Shown here: positions 36,056 through 44,236 of the stretch, in pieces | Layout: every line of letters starts with the position of its first letter | Position numbering within the stretch: position 1 is the first letter of the stretch | DNA from: Polyangiaceae bacterium | Lineage (GTDB): Bacteria; Myxococcota_A; Polyangia; Polyangiales; Polyangiaceae | DNA length: 64,000 bases | NCBI GenBank assembly: GCA_013361525.1 | Contig: JABFXY010000101.1 | Coordinates: 60,161-124,160 of the forward strand | Direction of reading: 5' to 3' | Program-made: the position numbers and the translations under genes | The notes under the pieces: generated by a model | Database searches by the model: none | The model's input: the letters and a program-made list of their open reading frames with translations, nothing else | Told to the model about the DNA's origin: nothing

Positions 36056-37185
36056 CCATTGCCACGACTCCCAAGGCGCTCGCGTTCCTCGACGAAGAGT
36101 TGGCGCGACTCGAATCGGAAGGTTTGCTTCGACGGCCGCGATTGCCGGACGCGGAGCTGTTGGTGCTCTGCTCCAACGACTACCTGGGCTTCGGTCGAGA
36201 GGCGCTCGCACCGATGCAGGCTCCCGGTGGCGCCGGCGCGTCGGCGCTCGTGTCTGGGCACGGCCCGGCGCACGTCGAGGGTGAGCGCGCGATCGCGAGC
36301 TGGCTCGGAACCGAGGCGTGCCTGCTGTTCTCATCGGGGTACGCCGCCAACGTCGGCACCGTCAGCTCGCTGGCTGGCAAGGGCGACCTGATCCTCTCGG
36401 ACGCGCTCAACCACGCCTCGATCATCGACGGCTGCAGGCTGTCGGGCGCGACGGTGAGGGTCTTCCCGCATCGTGACCTCGACGCCGTCGCGCGCTTGCT
36501 CGGCGAGCTTCGCGGAGCTCATCGCCGGTGCGTCCTCGTCAGCGAGTCGTACTTCAGCATGGACGGTACCGTCGCCGACCTCGCGGGTTTGCGAGCATTG
36601 GCGGATCGATTCGACTCGGTGCTTGTGGTGGACGAAGCCCACGCGCTCGGCATCTACGGAAGCGGAGGTCGCGGTCGATGCGCGCTCGAGGGTGTGTCGG
36701 CGGACGCGCTGATCGGCACGCTCGGGAAGTCTTTCGGGTTGCAGGGTGCGTTCGTCGCAGGGTCGAGCTCGCTCCGCCTGTACCTCTGGAACCGAGCGCG
36801 GTCGTTCGTGTTCTCGACGGCCATGAGCCCGGCCATCGCGGCGATGATCCCCGCTCGGGTCGCAGCCGTCGCTGGGAGTGACGCGTTGCGGGCGCGCTCG
36901 CTGGGGTTTGCGGACCGGGTCCGGCAGGTGCTGGTCGAGGGCGGTGCGACGGTGATCGGTGAGGGCCCGATTGTCGCGTGGGTCGTCGGGGACGCTCGGG
37001 TCGCTGTGGCGGTCCAGGCCCGGCTGCGAGAGCTAGGTCTATGGGTCGCTGCGATTCGACCCCCGACGGTTCCGCCAGGGACAGCTCGGCTTCGAATCAC
37101 CGCGTCGGCGCGACTCACCGATTCGGAAGAGGCGCTCGTCCTCCGCGCCCTCGCCGAAGCCGCTCGGTCGATTCACCAACCGTGA
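36052..37185 (+). CDS. bioF: 8-amino-7-oxononanoate synthase
   Basis: The protein has 377 residues. It is the PLP enzyme that condenses pimeloyl-ACP with alanine. CSNDYLGFG at residue 42, SGYAANVGTVSSLAGKGD, DALNHASIIDGCRLSGA, VVDEAHALGIYGSGGRG and TLGKSFGLQGAFVAG (PLP-binding Lys) are all present. It starts inside the end of zapA and its stop overlaps bioD (GTGA). Some relatives act as 2-amino-3-ketobutyrate ligase, but the bioD neighbour supports the biotin role. Confidence 0.93.
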   Translation: MTIATTPKALAFLDEELARLESEGLLRRPRLPDAELLVLCSNDYLGFGREALAPMQAPGGAGASALVSGHGPAHVEGERAIASWLGTEACLLFSSGYAANVGTVSSLAGKGDLILSDALNHASIIDGCRLSGATVRVFPHRDLDAVARLLGELRGAHRRCVLVSESYFSMDGTVADLAGLRALADRFDSVLVVDEAHALGIYGSGGRGRCALEGVSADALIGTLGKSFGLQGAFVAGSSSLRLYLWNRARSFVFSTAMSPAIAAMIPARVAAVAGSDALRARSLGFADRVRQVLVEGGATVIGEGPIVAWVVGDARVAVAVQARLRELGLWVAAIRPPTVPPGTARLRITASARLTDSEEALVLRALAEAARSIHQP

Positions 37186-37847
37186 GCACCGGTCGACGAT
37201 TCGTCGTGGTCGGCACGGGAACCGGCGTCGGCAAGACCGCCGTCTCGACCGCATTCGCTCGCTTGGCTCGAGCGGACGGGTTCGCAGTCGCCGGGCTGAA
37301 GCCGGTGCTCACGGGGAGCGATGTGCCGTCGGACGCGGAGCTGCTGGGTGACGCGACCGGGCGCTTCGTCGCACCTCTTTATCTGTTCGGTCCGCCGGTC
37401 AGCCCCCACCTCGCCGCGAGGATGGCTGGGGTCACGATCGAGGTCGCGCGGATCGTGGAATGGGTGAAGGCCCATGAGTCCGCTGTGACGATCGTCGAGT
37501 CCGCCGGCGGCTTGTTCTCGCCGGTCAATGATCTCGAGACCAACGCGGATGTTCTACGGGCCCTGATGCCTGCAGAGGTCATCCTGGTTTGTGGGGCGGC
37601 GCTCGGGACGTTTCATGCGACCCGCTCCACGCTGAGCGCGCTTGCGCGGGAGGTCCCGGAGGCAATGGGGGCGCTGACGGTGATGGTGTCGTCCCGGGAT
37701 GGGTTGGACGCCGGGATTGCGACCGCCGCCGAGATGGAGACGCTTTACGGGTCCGCGTTTGGAATCGGCCGTCCGCTGGTTCTCGGTCCAGGGTGCGCCT
37801 TCTCCGCTGCCGCCTCCGTTCAGCTTCGGCGTCTGCTGCGTCGGTGA
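37182..37847 (+). CDS. bioD: Dethiobiotin synthetase
   Basis: From GTG 37182 the protein has 221 residues. FVVVGTGTGVGKTAVSTAFARLA is the family P-loop. GLKPVLTG, VESAGGLFSPVNDLETNADVLRAL and VSSRDGLDAG follow as expected; the standard PV(x)(C/T)DG and E(G/S)AGG motifs are matched by VESAGGLF. It forms the ureido ring using ATP and CO2. The GTG overlaps the bioF stop. bioA and bioB are not present here. The parS pair starts 16 bp after its stop. Confidence 0.88.
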   Translation: MSTGRRFVVVGTGTGVGKTAVSTAFARLARADGFAVAGLKPVLTGSDVPSDAELLGDATGRFVAPLYLFGPPVSPHLAARMAGVTIEVARIVEWVKAHESAVTIVESAGGLFSPVNDLETNADVLRALMPAEVILVCGAALGTFHATRSTLSALAREVPEAMGALTVMVSSRDGLDAGIATAAEMETLYGSAFGIGRPLVLGPGCAFSAAASVQLRRLLRR

Positions 37848-37862
37848 AATCGTTCGATGGGG

Positions 37863-37878
37863 GGTTTCACGTGAAACA
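37863..37878. promoter_or_regulatory. parS site 1 (ParB/Spo0J binding)
   Basis: GTTTCACGTGAAAC at 37864-37877 is a perfect 14-bp palindrome identical to the core of the broadly conserved bacterial parS consensus TGTTTCACGTGAAACA; flanks are G and A. It lies 16 bp past bioD and about 4 kb from dnaN. ParB loading sites of this type cluster near oriC. Confidence 0.9.
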
Positions 37879-37891
37879 TCCCACCGGTTCA

Positions 37892-37907
37892 GGTTTCACG
37901 TGAAACT
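37892..37907. promoter_or_regulatory. parS site 2
   Basis: A second perfect GTTTCACGTGAAAC at 37893-37906, 29 bp from the first (centre to centre), nearly three helical turns. Two sites on the same helix face fit cooperative ParB loading. Confidence 0.9.
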
Positions 37908-37933
37908 ACGACCACGCGCCACACGTCGCTGTG

Positions 37934-37975
37934 CTCGATTGGATCGATCGCTCGGCTCGATTGATCGATCGCTCG
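37934..37975. repeat. Tandem GATCGATCGCTCG-type repeat beside parS
   Basis: Two adjacent copies (37934-37954 and 37956-37975) of CTCGATTG-ATCGATCGCTCG differ only by one inserted G. They lie 27 bp beyond parS site 2. Confidence 0.8.
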
Positions 37976-38901
37976 AGCGCCTGCTCCATGCCCGAGCGGG
38001 TCCCCCCATGCCAGGCCGTGAGGCGGCCACGCAACCGGGCATGACGGTCGCCCCTCCTGCGGGACACCCTCAACGGCAGAGGGGTCGAGGGACCGCCGCC
38101 GCCACCGTTTCCACGCCTGCCCGTAGCTCCGTCCGTAACGTCGGTCCCGGCGCAACCGATCAACCGCGCTCATCGCGAACCCCTGCGGGGTGGACCGTCA
38201 GGCGCCCGAACTTCGGCGCCCTCGTCGTCGTCCTTCGCGCCTCTCTCGCTCCTGCCATCCCCGGGGTCGCTCCGGCCCACCGCACACCGAGCGCCGCCTA
38301 GTCGTTCCGAGGTCGCGAACCCGCCCTCCGCGCCCAACTCGCGCATCGCCCGACGGCCGAGGCTTCATCCCGCGGCCCGGCGGCCCCGCGACGCGCTCTG
38401 CCCTGACCGCCTGGGCCTCCACCACCGACATCTGAGTGGGTCGACCTCGCTCTAGCTCCCGTCGCAAGCCGCGGCCCGCCGCACGCCCCCACCCGGAGCG
38501 CTTCTTCGCGGGGGCAACTCGCCGGAGCTGGTTCCCTCAAACACAACCGCGGTCCAGCTGTCCCGGATTCCTAGCGTCGACGTTCCAGGCGGTGACCGAT
38601 CTCTCCCGAACCCGCGCCGGATCCAAACCGTGTGGTCCGAGACTTCACCCGTGGAAGCAAGTCGTGTCGGGGCGCCGCTCGGCAGGCATCGGACGGCGGA
38701 TTCTCGGATGCCCCGAACGGATCTGCCTCCCGACGGTGACCGCGGCCGCGGCGCACCCATCGGCGCGCGGAACCTTCCCCGACCCAGTGTCGTAAGAGGC
38801 GCCGCCTCCCCGTGCGGAGCAAAGAGCCCGGCGCCGTCCGGCAGCTGCGTGCGCTTCCGGAGTGGTTGAACGGAGTTGAATCCCGAATGCGCCAAGGACC
38901 C

Positions 38902-38991
38902 GGGCGCCGCGGAGCGCTGACAGGAATCGCGGACCAACGAATCGCGCGAGGGAGGCACAGCAGATCCCGGGGCGCCGCGGAGCGCTGACAG
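38902..38991. repeat. 22-bp direct repeat in the gene-free region
   Basis: Identical 22-bp copies at 38902-38923 and 38970-38991, beginning GGGCGCCGCGG and ending AGCGCTGACAG, are 68 bp apart. They contain the dyads GGCGCC and AGCGCT. Confidence 0.8.
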
Positions 38992-39426
38992 CCACGCGCG
39001 CCGCCGCTCGGAGCCGCCGCCACCACTCACAGCTCGACGCCTCAGACCAGCCCACGCCTACCGGGCAACGCCGACGTACCGGACCTCAGCCGCAGACGCC
39101 TTACCCTCTACCCCAGGGCGCGCTTCAGCACCGGCCGATTCCCCAACCATCCGCGCCCTCGCACCCTCGCCCCGCGGTCGAGCTCCCCACACCAAAAGCA
39201 CATCGCCACTCGGCGCTCGGCGCGCCCCTCGCCACCCCAGCCCGAAACCGTCCGCTTCATTCGCCCGGCATGCCGCCGGCCTTCTGCGCGTGGGCAAAAC
39301 CATCCGTTTCCCGCGGCCCGATGCCCTCGCAATTCGGCCGGTCCCGGACCTCGCCGAGCGCGCCGCCGCGCAGAGCCCCGGTCCGCCCAGGAAAATCCTG
39401 GAAGCGGTAGTTGATCAGCGTATGGC

Positions 39427-40077
39427 CTAGGCCTTTGCGGCGCTGAGCTGACCGCGGTCCATCGCGTACCGAACCGGACCGAGCTCATCGAACGTCCCGG
39501 GGTCGTGCGCGATGATGACCACGACCGCTCCGGCGTCCCGGCACTCCCGCACCACCTCGACCAGTCGTCGGACCCCGGACGCATCGAGCCCGGTCGTCGG
39601 CTCGTCGAGCAGGACCACCGAGGGCTCATGCACCAGCGCCCGAGCCAACGCGATTCGCTGTCGCTGACCGCGAGAGTTCGTCCGCACCGGTCGCGAGGCG
39701 AACGCGCCTAGCTCGAAGCGCTCCTCCGCCCGTCGGACGGCCGCCTTTGGATCCAGCCCATGCACCTCGGCTGCAATCTCGATGTTCTGTCGGCCCGACA
39801 GATCGCCGTAAGCGAGCGTGTCGTGGCTCACCCAGCCGATCTCCATCCGTACCTCGGCGATGTCCCGGCCAGGGCGCCCGTACTCCACCTCACCGCTCGT
39901 CGGCTGAAGCGTCGTGCCGAGGATGCCCAACAGCGTGCTCTTGCCGGACCCGTTCGCACCGACGACGAGCGCAATCTCGCCGGCCCTGAACGTCGCGGTC
40001 ACGTTGCGCAGGGCGATGATCGCCCCGAAGCGCTTCATCACCCGGTTCAGCGACACCGTCTCGATGCCCACGCTCAA
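39427..40077 (-). CDS. ABC transporter ATP-binding protein (CcmA-like)
   Basis: The protein has 216 residues. Walker A is GANGSGKST; the signature is the unusual NSRGQRQR instead of LSGGQ; Walker B is VVLLDEPTTGLD and the H-loop IIAHD. Its short length and LGILGTTLQPTSGEVEYG segment resemble CcmA-type haem-exporter or drug-efflux ATPases. No permease gene is adjacent; instead it overlaps the stop of a Ser/Thr kinase gene by 4 bp, so the two are made together. The lost signature glycine may weaken ATP hydrolysis. Partner membrane protein unknown. Confidence 0.8.
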   Translation of the reverse strand: MSVGIETVSLNRVMKRFGAIIALRNVTATFRAGEIALVVGANGSGKSTLLGILGTTLQPTSGEVEYGRPGRDIAEVRMEIGWVSHDTLAYGDLSGRQNIEIAAEVHGLDPKAAVRRAEERFELGAFASRPVRTNSRGQRQRIALARALVHEPSVVLLDEPTTGLDASGVRRLVEVVRECRDAGAVVVIIAHDPGTFDELGPVRYAMDRGQLSAAKA

Positions 40078-41354
40078 CGCCGCCTTCGCTCGCTCGGGAA
40101 ATCCGAATCGCTGAAGGAGGGCGTGTCGACCACCGTCGGATCGTTCTCTTCGAACGTCGGCGTCTCGTCGTCCGTCGGCACCGGCGCTGGCGCCACTGGG
40201 GGCACCGGCATCTCCTCGTTCACGAACGTCTTACGCGCCTTCGCCTCGATCTCCTGCGTGGGCTCATCCTCGCTGCTCGTGAAGGACGAGGAGTCCTCAG
40301 CACCGAACATGGCCACCCGCGGCAGCATCCGCTGCGTCGCTCGACGCGGCGGGGTCGTGCGCGGCGGACGGAACGCGGACAGCGCCTCGCTCAGCTCCTT
40401 TGCCGTGCTGAACCGCCCGTCTCGACGCTTCTCGAGAGCGCGCCGCATCACCTCACCGAACGCGGGCGGCAGATCCGGACGAAGCTCGAGGATTGGCCTC
40501 GGCGTCACCGTGAGGATCTGAACCAACAAGGCGTTGTAGTTCCGCGCGACGAACGGTCGCTGTCCCGTCAGCGCTTCGTAGATGGCAACCGCGACGCCCC
40601 ACACGTCCACGCGGCCGTCGAGCATCCGCTCTCCCATCGCCTGCTCCGGCGCCATGTAATAAGGCGTCCCCATCACCATCCCCGTCCGCGTCAGGTGATG
40701 CGGCAGCTCGTCGGGGCCGTTCGCCTTGGAGATCCCGAAGTCCAAGATCTTCGCGACGATCCCGATCTGCCGCTGCGCGAGGAAGATGTTGTCGGGCTTC
40801 ATGTCCCGATGAATCACGTTCTTCCGGTGAGCAGCCTCGAGCGCGGCGAGGACCTGGACCATGATGTCCGCGATCTCGTCGAGCCGTAAAAGCGGCCCCC
40901 GCTCGATGCGCTGGGCGAGGGTCTCTCCACGCAGACGCTCCATTACCAGGTAGGGGCTGCCATCCTCGAACTGCCCGATGTCGAAGATCTCGCAGATGTT
41001 CGGATGCCCGATCTGGCTGACGACCCGCGCCTCGTGACGGAGCCGCGCGACCGCCTCCCCCTTCTGCGCGTGCTCCGGCTTCAGGATCTTCAGCGCCACG
41101 CGCCGACCGATGTTCAAATGCTCAGCCTCGTAGACGGTGCCCATCCCGCCCTGGCCGATGATGCCGAGCACGCGATACCGCTCTTCCAGGATGCTCCCGA
41201 CGGTGATCCGCGCGGCAGCTGGTCGCGTCGACCGCGGAGCTCGACGCTCGGTGCGCCGCTCGGGCCGGTCCCCCGGATGGATCGCCATCCCCGTCGTCGG
41301 GCACACAACGCGCGACGACACGTGCAGAAGGCCGCAGTGGGGGCACCTGATCAT
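40074..41354 (-). CDS. Eukaryotic-type Ser/Thr protein kinase with N-terminal zinc ribbon
   Basis: From the ATG at 41354 the protein has 426 residues. MIRCPHCGLLHVSSRVVCPTTG is a zinc-ribbon-like start (the fourth Cys is replaced by Thr). The kinase domain covers about residues 50-320: GQGGMGTVYEAEH (G-loop), ALKILK (ATP Lys), HRDMKPDN, DFGISK, GTPYYMAPE. A Pro/Glu/Thr-rich tail with no transmembrane helix follows, so it is cytoplasmic. It is co-translated with the ABC ATPase, which may be a substrate. A frame reaching 41507 lacks family residues. Confidence 0.85.
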   Translation of the reverse strand: MIRCPHCGLLHVSSRVVCPTTGMAIHPGDRPERRTERRAPRSTRPAAARITVGSILEERYRVLGIIGQGGMGTVYEAEHLNIGRRVALKILKPEHAQKGEAVARLRHEARVVSQIGHPNICEIFDIGQFEDGSPYLVMERLRGETLAQRIERGPLLRLDEIADIMVQVLAALEAAHRKNVIHRDMKPDNIFLAQRQIGIVAKILDFGISKANGPDELPHHLTRTGMVMGTPYYMAPEQAMGERMLDGRVDVWGVAVAIYEALTGQRPFVARNYNALLVQILTVTPRPILELRPDLPPAFGEVMRRALEKRRDGRFSTAKELSEALSAFRPPRTTPPRRATQRMLPRVAMFGAEDSSSFTSSEDEPTQEIEAKARKTFVNEEMPVPPVAPAPVPTDDETPTFEENDPTVVDTPSFSDSDFPSERRRR

Positions 41355-41429
41355 CGCGCGGGCTGACCTACCTTCGGCGATCCGCACCCTGGCATCCACC
41401 GAAAAACAGCGGCGCAATCGCGGTCTCCA

Positions 41430-41832
41430 CGGCTCATCCGCACTGGACGCCCAACCTATCCTCGCTTTGTCCTCTGCTCTTCCCCAGCTCGTGTTTGCTG
41501 TGGGCAAGGCGCGGATTTTGGCTTGGGACTACCTCCGGACAAGTGCCGCCACCTACCTTGTCCCCACATCGTTCCCTGCTCATCCCCGACGGAGCGAACC
41601 GTTTCTCCCCGGCTCGCCCGACGCTAACCATTCGACATCACAACGTATATCGGATTATCCCCACGCTCCACAGGCCCTACTATCTCGTCTTCCTAAATCT
41701 TTTAGATCCTCACTTCATGAAAGAGCTCGAGCCTTGGTCTGGGCGCTTCGCTGCCTGGCTCCAGGGGACGTCGAACTCTAACCTTTCCACCCGACAACCC
41801 TGCTAAGAGCTGTCGCCGAGGAGTTTTCTGGA
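41430..41832. other. Candidate oriC (gene-free region upstream of dnaN)
   Basis: The 478 bp between the leftward kinase start (41354) and dnaN hold no gene. TTATCCCCA at 41655-41663 is one mismatch from the DnaA box TTATCCACA; TTGTCCCCA (41558-41566) and TCTTCCCCA (41478-41486) are weaker, in the same orientation, and TGTGGGCAA (41499-41507) is a weak reverse box. From 41630 to 41710 AT content rises, with CTAAATCTTTTAG (41693-41705), a plausible unwinding element. Flanking genes point away on both sides. Confidence 0.5.
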
Positions 41833-42984
41833 ATGGAGCTTGTCGTCCCCAAGAAGGAGCTGTTGCGTCTCGTTGCGCGATGTCAGGGCGTCGCCGACAA
41901 GAAGAGCGCAATGCCTGCCCTCTCGAACGTGCTGCTCGCCGCCGAGGGCAACGCCCTCCACGTCAGCGCGACCGACATGTACCTAGCCATCAGCGGAAGC
42001 ACCTCGGCGGAGATCACCACCGCTGGTTCCGTTGCGCTCCCGGCACGTGAGCTTCACGACCGCGTGAAGGCGATGCCCGAAGGTCCGATTCAACTCTCCT
42101 CGACCGCGGGTGCGCAGACGACGATCAAGGCCGCAGGCTCGCCTCGTCGTTTCACGATTCACGGGATCCCCGGCGCAGACTTCCCCCTCCTGCCGAAGCC
42201 CGATCCCGCCGCGCCGACCCTCGCGTTGCCGGTCGACCTCCTCGCGAAGCTCATCACGCGCACGCACTTCTCCATCTCGACCGACGAGACGCGCGCCCAC
42301 GTGAACAGCGCGCTCTTCGAGTGGGCCGGCGATCGCGTTCGCATGGTCACCACCGACGGTCACCGCCTCTCGAAGATGGAGGCGACGGTCGGCGGGTCGA
42401 GCGCGACGGCCACGATGCTCATCCCCCTCAAAGCCATCGTCGAGCTTCGCCGTCTCGCCGACGACGCCCGCGCCGAGCGCATCGAGTCGAAAGACTCGAA
42501 GGAGCCGACGATGGTGTCGATTACCCAAAGCGGACCGAACGCGTTCTTCGATCTCGCCGGCATGCGCTTCAGCGTGAAGCTCGTCGACGCGCAGTTCCCG
42601 CCCTACCAGCAGGTCATCCCGAAGGTCACCGAGCGTCTCGTTCGCGCACCTCGCCGACCCTTCATCGAAGCGCTCGACGCGGTTCGCATCGCCGCGAGTG
42701 ATCGGACGGGTGGCGTCAAGCTCACGACCCTCACCGGTCTCCTTCGCATCACCAGCGAAAGCCCCGAGAGCGGCAACGGCTTCGACGAGGTCCCGGTCGA
42801 CTTCGAAGGAAACGAGATGACGATCGGCTTCAACGCCAAGTACTTCATCGATGTGCTCAACGCGGTCGACGACGAAGAGGTCGTCCTCGGCGTCTCGGGT
42901 GAGCTCGACCCCGCGGTCCTGCGACCCGCCGTCGAGTCCGACAAAGAGAGCTTCGTCGCCGTCGTCATGCCGATGCGCATCTGA
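41833..42984 (+). CDS. dnaN: DNA polymerase III sliding clamp (beta subunit)
   Basis: The protein has 383 residues, the usual clamp length, with three topologically equivalent domains. It starts MELVVPKKELLRLVARCQGV and ends VMPMRI, the family's conserved C-terminus; VTTDGHRLSKM is the domain-2 motif and FNAKYFIDVLNA is in domain 3. It tethers the replicase to DNA. GAGGAG stands 10 bp before the ATG. recF begins on the last base of its stop (TGATG). dnaA is not adjacent, unlike in many bacteria. Confidence 0.97.
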   Translation: MELVVPKKELLRLVARCQGVADKKSAMPALSNVLLAAEGNALHVSATDMYLAISGSTSAEITTAGSVALPARELHDRVKAMPEGPIQLSSTAGAQTTIKAAGSPRRFTIHGIPGADFPLLPKPDPAAPTLALPVDLLAKLITRTHFSISTDETRAHVNSALFEWAGDRVRMVTTDGHRLSKMEATVGGSSATATMLIPLKAIVELRRLADDARAERIESKDSKEPTMVSITQSGPNAFFDLAGMRFSVKLVDAQFPPYQQVIPKVTERLVRAPRRPFIEALDAVRIAASDRTGGVKLTTLTGLLRITSESPESGNGFDEVPVDFEGNEMTIGFNAKYFIDVLNAVDDEEVVLGVSGELDPAVLRPAVESDKESFVAVVMPMRI

Positions 42985-44162
42985 TGTCGCCTTCGCTCGC
43001 CGCACCCGCAACGAGCGACGACGAATCCAACGAGGGAGCCACGCCACGGCGGCGAGCTCCCTCGTTTTCGCTTGCATCCCTCCGCGTCGAAGCCTTCCGC
43101 AATTTGGCCGACGCGACCTTCGAGCCGTCCGATCGAATCAACGTCGTCTTTGGTCAGAACGGCCAAGGCAAGACGAGCCTCCTCGAAGCGATTTACGTCG
43201 TCGCCACGACCAAGAGCTTTCGCACGGCGCGTCTTCGTGAGGTCACGACGCACCAGCGCGGCGGCTTCTCCGTGCGTGCGAGCTTCATCGAGCGGCGTGG
43301 AGATCTACCTTCGCTCGAGCGACAACACACCGCGGTCTACGCCGAGGGGTCGCTTCACGTGCGGCTCGACGGCAACCGTCCGCAGACGCTCGCCGATTAC
43401 GCCGTTCGATCACCCGTCGTCGTCTTTCATCCGGAAGAGCTCACGCTCTCGACCGGTCCAGCAGCCCTTCGACGCAGGCTTCTCGATCGCGTCGCGCTGT
43501 ATCGATCACCAACGGTCGCGGCCGAGCTCTCTCGTTACACACGCGCACTGAGGGCTCGGCAAGAGCTGCTTCGGAGAGGTGCGACCGAGGCCGAGCTCAC
43601 CTCCTACGAGAGCATCCTCGCGTCGAGCGGATCCATCGTGAGCCGCGCGCGACGTGAAGCGGTCGAGTCGCTGGTCGAGCCGACCCTGGAAGCTTTTCGG
43701 CGCATCGCCGCGCCCGATCTCGAGCTCACGCTTCGCTATCGAAACGGCGGCTCCGAAGATTCGGACGCGTTTGCGCGCGAGCTCGAACAGCGAAGGTCGA
43801 ACGATCGCAACGCGGTGACCGCGACATTCGGTCCACACCGCGACGAGCTCGAGCTCAAGCTCAACGGACGCGCCGCGCGACAGGTCGCTTCTCAAGGACA
43901 GCACCGCGCGATCACGCTGAGCCTCAAAGCCGCCGAGACCAACGCTGTGACATCCATCACCGGTCTCGAGCCCATTCAGCTCCTCGACGATGTGTCGAGT
44001 GAGCTCGATCGAGAACGGACTGAGGCGCTCTTGATCTTTCTCGCCGAGACGCGCGGACAGGTGTTCGCGACAACGACGCGACCAGAGCTCCTCACCCCGT
44101 CGCTTGGTCCTGAAAATACGAAGCTATTTCAAGTGGTTAACGGCGAGCTTAAAAGCGCCTAG
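42984..44162 (+). CDS. recF: DNA replication and repair protein RecF
   Basis: The protein has 392 residues. SMC-like ATPase: FGQNGQGKTSLLEAIYV (Walker A), the lid and signature near the end (QGQHRAITLSLKAAE), and LLDDVSSELDRERTEALL (Walker B/D-loop). It helps load RecA at gaps with RecO/RecR. About 27 residues precede the conserved start LASLRVEAFRNL, longer than usual, so a later start is possible. The ATG overlaps dnaN's stop; gyrB follows after 74 bp in the ancestral dnaN-recF-gyrB order. Confidence 0.95.
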   Translation: MSPSLAAPATSDDESNEGATPRRRAPSFSLASLRVEAFRNLADATFEPSDRINVVFGQNGQGKTSLLEAIYVVATTKSFRTARLREVTTHQRGGFSVRASFIERRGDLPSLERQHTAVYAEGSLHVRLDGNRPQTLADYAVRSPVVVFHPEELTLSTGPAALRRRLLDRVALYRSPTVAAELSRYTRALRARQELLRRGATEAELTSYESILASSGSIVSRARREAVESLVEPTLEAFRRIAAPDLELTLRYRNGGSEDSDAFARELEQRRSNDRNAVTATFGPHRDELELKLNGRAARQVASQGQHRAITLSLKAAETNAVTSITGLEPIQLLDDVSSELDRERTEALLIFLAETRGQVFATTTRPELLTPSLGPENTKLFQVVNGELKSA

Positions 44163-44190
44163 AAGCTTGCCGTCGGGGTTCGGAAGGCCT

Positions 44191-44226
44191 ATGAACTCCT
44201 ATTCTCGCGCGCGCGCGTGCGCGTGA
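44191..44226 (+). CDS. Possible leader ORF (11 codons) upstream of gyrB
   Basis: ATG at 44191 (after GGAAGG) opens the frame MNSYSRARACA, with stop TGA at 44224-44226, 10 bp before gyrB. The Arg/Ala codons fall in the alternating CG tract. Too short to judge by composition; listed because it has an initiation site and gyrB itself shows no Shine-Dalgarno. Confidence 0.3.
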   Translation: MNSYSRARACA

Positions 44227-44236
44227 TTGGAATCAC
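44206..44236. promoter_or_regulatory. Alternating CG/TG tract and palindrome in the gyrB leader
   Basis: From 44206 to 44225 the sequence alternates pyrimidine and purine without a break for 20 bases (CGCGCGCGCGCG, then TGCGCGTG), the type of tract that can adopt left-handed Z-DNA under negative supercoiling. GTGATT-GG-AATCAC at 44223-44236 is a perfect 6-2-6 palindrome ending immediately before the gyrB ATG. Gyrase genes are classically supercoiling-controlled, so a structural switch here is plausible. Confidence 0.5.

Larger units (their letters stand above)
37908..39426. other. Origin-proximal gene-free region beside the parS sites
   Basis: About 1.5 kb between the parS pair and the ABC ATPase gene. 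ORFs are numerous on all frames but short, Arg/Pro/Ala-rich and unlike any family; none has a credible start site. The + strand is noticeably C-rich here, the opposite of bioF-bioD. It holds a near-perfect tandem of CTCGATTG(G)ATCGATCGCTCG next to parS and a 22-bp direct repeat near 38.9 kb. No tRNA, RNase P, tmRNA or SRP RNA signature was recognised. Confidence 0.7.

Noticed and set aside
38452..39055. Minus-strand frames up to 192 residues in the gene-free zone
   Set aside because: Three overlapping frames have similar length and composition, the 22-bp direct repeat lies inside them, and none resembles a protein family.
37908..39426. RNase P, tmRNA or SRP RNA in the parS-adjacent gap
   Set aside because: The diagnostic motifs (GAGGAAAGTCC, the tmRNA end, the SRP tetraloop region) are absent.
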